Origin: Megasphaera paucivorans
GTDB taxonomy: Bacteria > Bacillota > Negativicutes > Veillonellales > Megasphaeraceae
DNA: 64,000 bases
Direction of reading: 5' to 3'
Assembly (NCBI RefSeq): GCF_900103535.1
Contig: NZ_FNHQ01000004.1
Coordinates: forward strand, 59,359 to 123,358
Shown here one piece after another: positions 63,438 to 64,000 of this stretch; within the stretch, counting starts at the first letter, position 1, and each line of letters opens with the position of its first letter. A program made the translations under genes and the position numbers. Below the pieces are notes generated by a model. It ran no database searches. It was not told where the DNA came from and saw nothing but the letters and a program-made list of their open reading frames with translations.

Positions 63438-64000
63438 TTAACCTTTAATTTTCTTGATTGCTTCTGTAATCTTAGGAACAACTTCAAAAGCATCCCCTAC
63501 GATACCATAGTCGCAAACCTGGAAAATCGGAGCATCCGGATCTTTGTTGATCGCAATGATGCAATCGGATCCTGTCATCCCGGCTAAATGCTGGATGGCT
63601 CCGGAAATACCGCAAGCTACATAAATCTTCGGTCCTACGGTCTTTCCTGTCTGGCCTACTTGATGCAGTGCATCAATCCAGCCGGCATCTACTGCTGCAC
63701 GCGACGCACCTACTGCCCCGCCCAGCAATCCTGCCAATTCCTTCAACATTCCTTCAAACGGTTCTGAACTGTTCATCCCACGGCCGCCTGATACGATAAC
63801 GTCGGCTTCTTCCAATTTGACGCCGCCGCCACCCATTTTGATCAGTTCTACGAATTTCGTCATGAAGTCGTCATCACTCAGTGCTGCCTTCATGTCGATG
63901 ATTTCGCCTGTCGCCGATGCATCCGCTGCCGGTTTTTTAAATACGTTCGGACGAACTGTTCCCATTTGCGGACGATTTTCACGGCATACGATTTCTGCCA
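63438..64000 (-). CDS. etfA: Electron transfer flavoprotein subunit alpha, 5' part outside window
   Basis: The last 187 residues are seen; the frame continues past the right edge (residues read ...[20 protein letters not shown]), so the internal ATG near 63965 is not the start. The C-terminal FAD-binding domain shows [63 protein letters not shown] and DYGIVGD. With EtfB it shuttles electrons from acyl-CoA or lactate dehydrogenases, including in flavin-based bifurcation. An etfB partner would be expected upstream, beyond the window. A terminator follows. Confidence 0.95.
   Translation of the reverse strand, partial: AEIVCRENRPQMGTVRPNVFKKPAADASATGEIIDMKAALSDDDFMTKFVELIKMGGGGVKLEEADVIVSGGRGMNSSEPFEGMLKELAGLLGGAVGASRAAVDAGWIDALHQVGQTGKTVGPKIYVACGISGAIQHLAGMTGSDCIIAINKDPDAPIFQVCDYGIVGDAFEVVPKITEAIKKIKG

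Noticed and set aside
1..64000. CRISPR arrays, tRNA or rRNA genes
   Set aside because: No regularly spaced repeats and no tRNA T-arm or rRNA-like stretches were found in the intergenic regions.

Overview
The window looks like the chromosome of a diderm Firmicute of the class Negativicutes, most probably Megasphaera or a close relative. The pointers are an SLH-domain (OmpM-type) outer-membrane porin next to Gram-positive style control elements (S-box, T-box), a compact single-subunit [FeFe]-hydrogenase of the Megasphaera elsdenii type, RND and MacAB-type exporters that need a cell envelope with two membranes, and an electron-transfer flavoprotein alpha subunit. This assignment is inference from recalled families; no search was run.

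Layout. 1-4400 is visibly AT-rich and accessory in character: the 5' two thirds of a large P-loop ATPase with a ribokinase-like front part (cut by the window edge), a glycosyltransferase-like gene, an acyl-ACP thioesterase, and two related hairpin elements. 4407-7476 encodes a MacAB-type exporter (adaptor, ATPase, permease). 7846-10868 holds a MOP-family flippase, a membrane-anchored polysaccharide deacetylase and a small unknown gene. 10967-14820 holds a broken SLH porin, an IS200-type element and an intact SLH porin with a consensus promoter and long leader. 15025-20917 holds hydA, an ABC-F ATPase, putP and hpf. 21053-23820 is a SAM-riboswitch-controlled metNIQ operon. 23913-26086 holds a MATE exporter with a candidate operator and a RAYT-like protein lacking the expected catalytic tyrosine.

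26076-33667 is a run of eight genes in one direction: B12-binding radical SAM, TIGR01212-type radical SAM, phoH-like, ybeY, cdd, era, CNNM/CorC and recO. Then come nadE (+), an acrAB-type RND pump with its TetR regulator and a candidate operator, thiM-thiW with a YhcH-like gene, a flavin reductase, and smc-ftsY with a small unknown gene.

48348-57797 is devoted to 5-oxoproline (pyroglutamate) type metabolism: an NRAMP-like transporter, a YcsI-like protein, pxpA, pxpB, pxpC, accB and accC in one operon, preceded by a second pxpB/pxpC pair with its own LysR regulator. Biotin carboxylase, biotin carrier and KipI/KipA-type subunits together make up the same domain set as urea carboxylase, which makes this the most interesting metabolic unit here. 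The right end holds corA, rbgA-rnhB, a T-box-controlled thrS (specifier ACC) and the 3' part of etfA.

Most start codons were moved inward from the longest reading frame to the first start with a good Shine-Dalgarno sequence; GTG and TTG starts are frequent. No tRNA, rRNA, CRISPR array or replication origin was seen.
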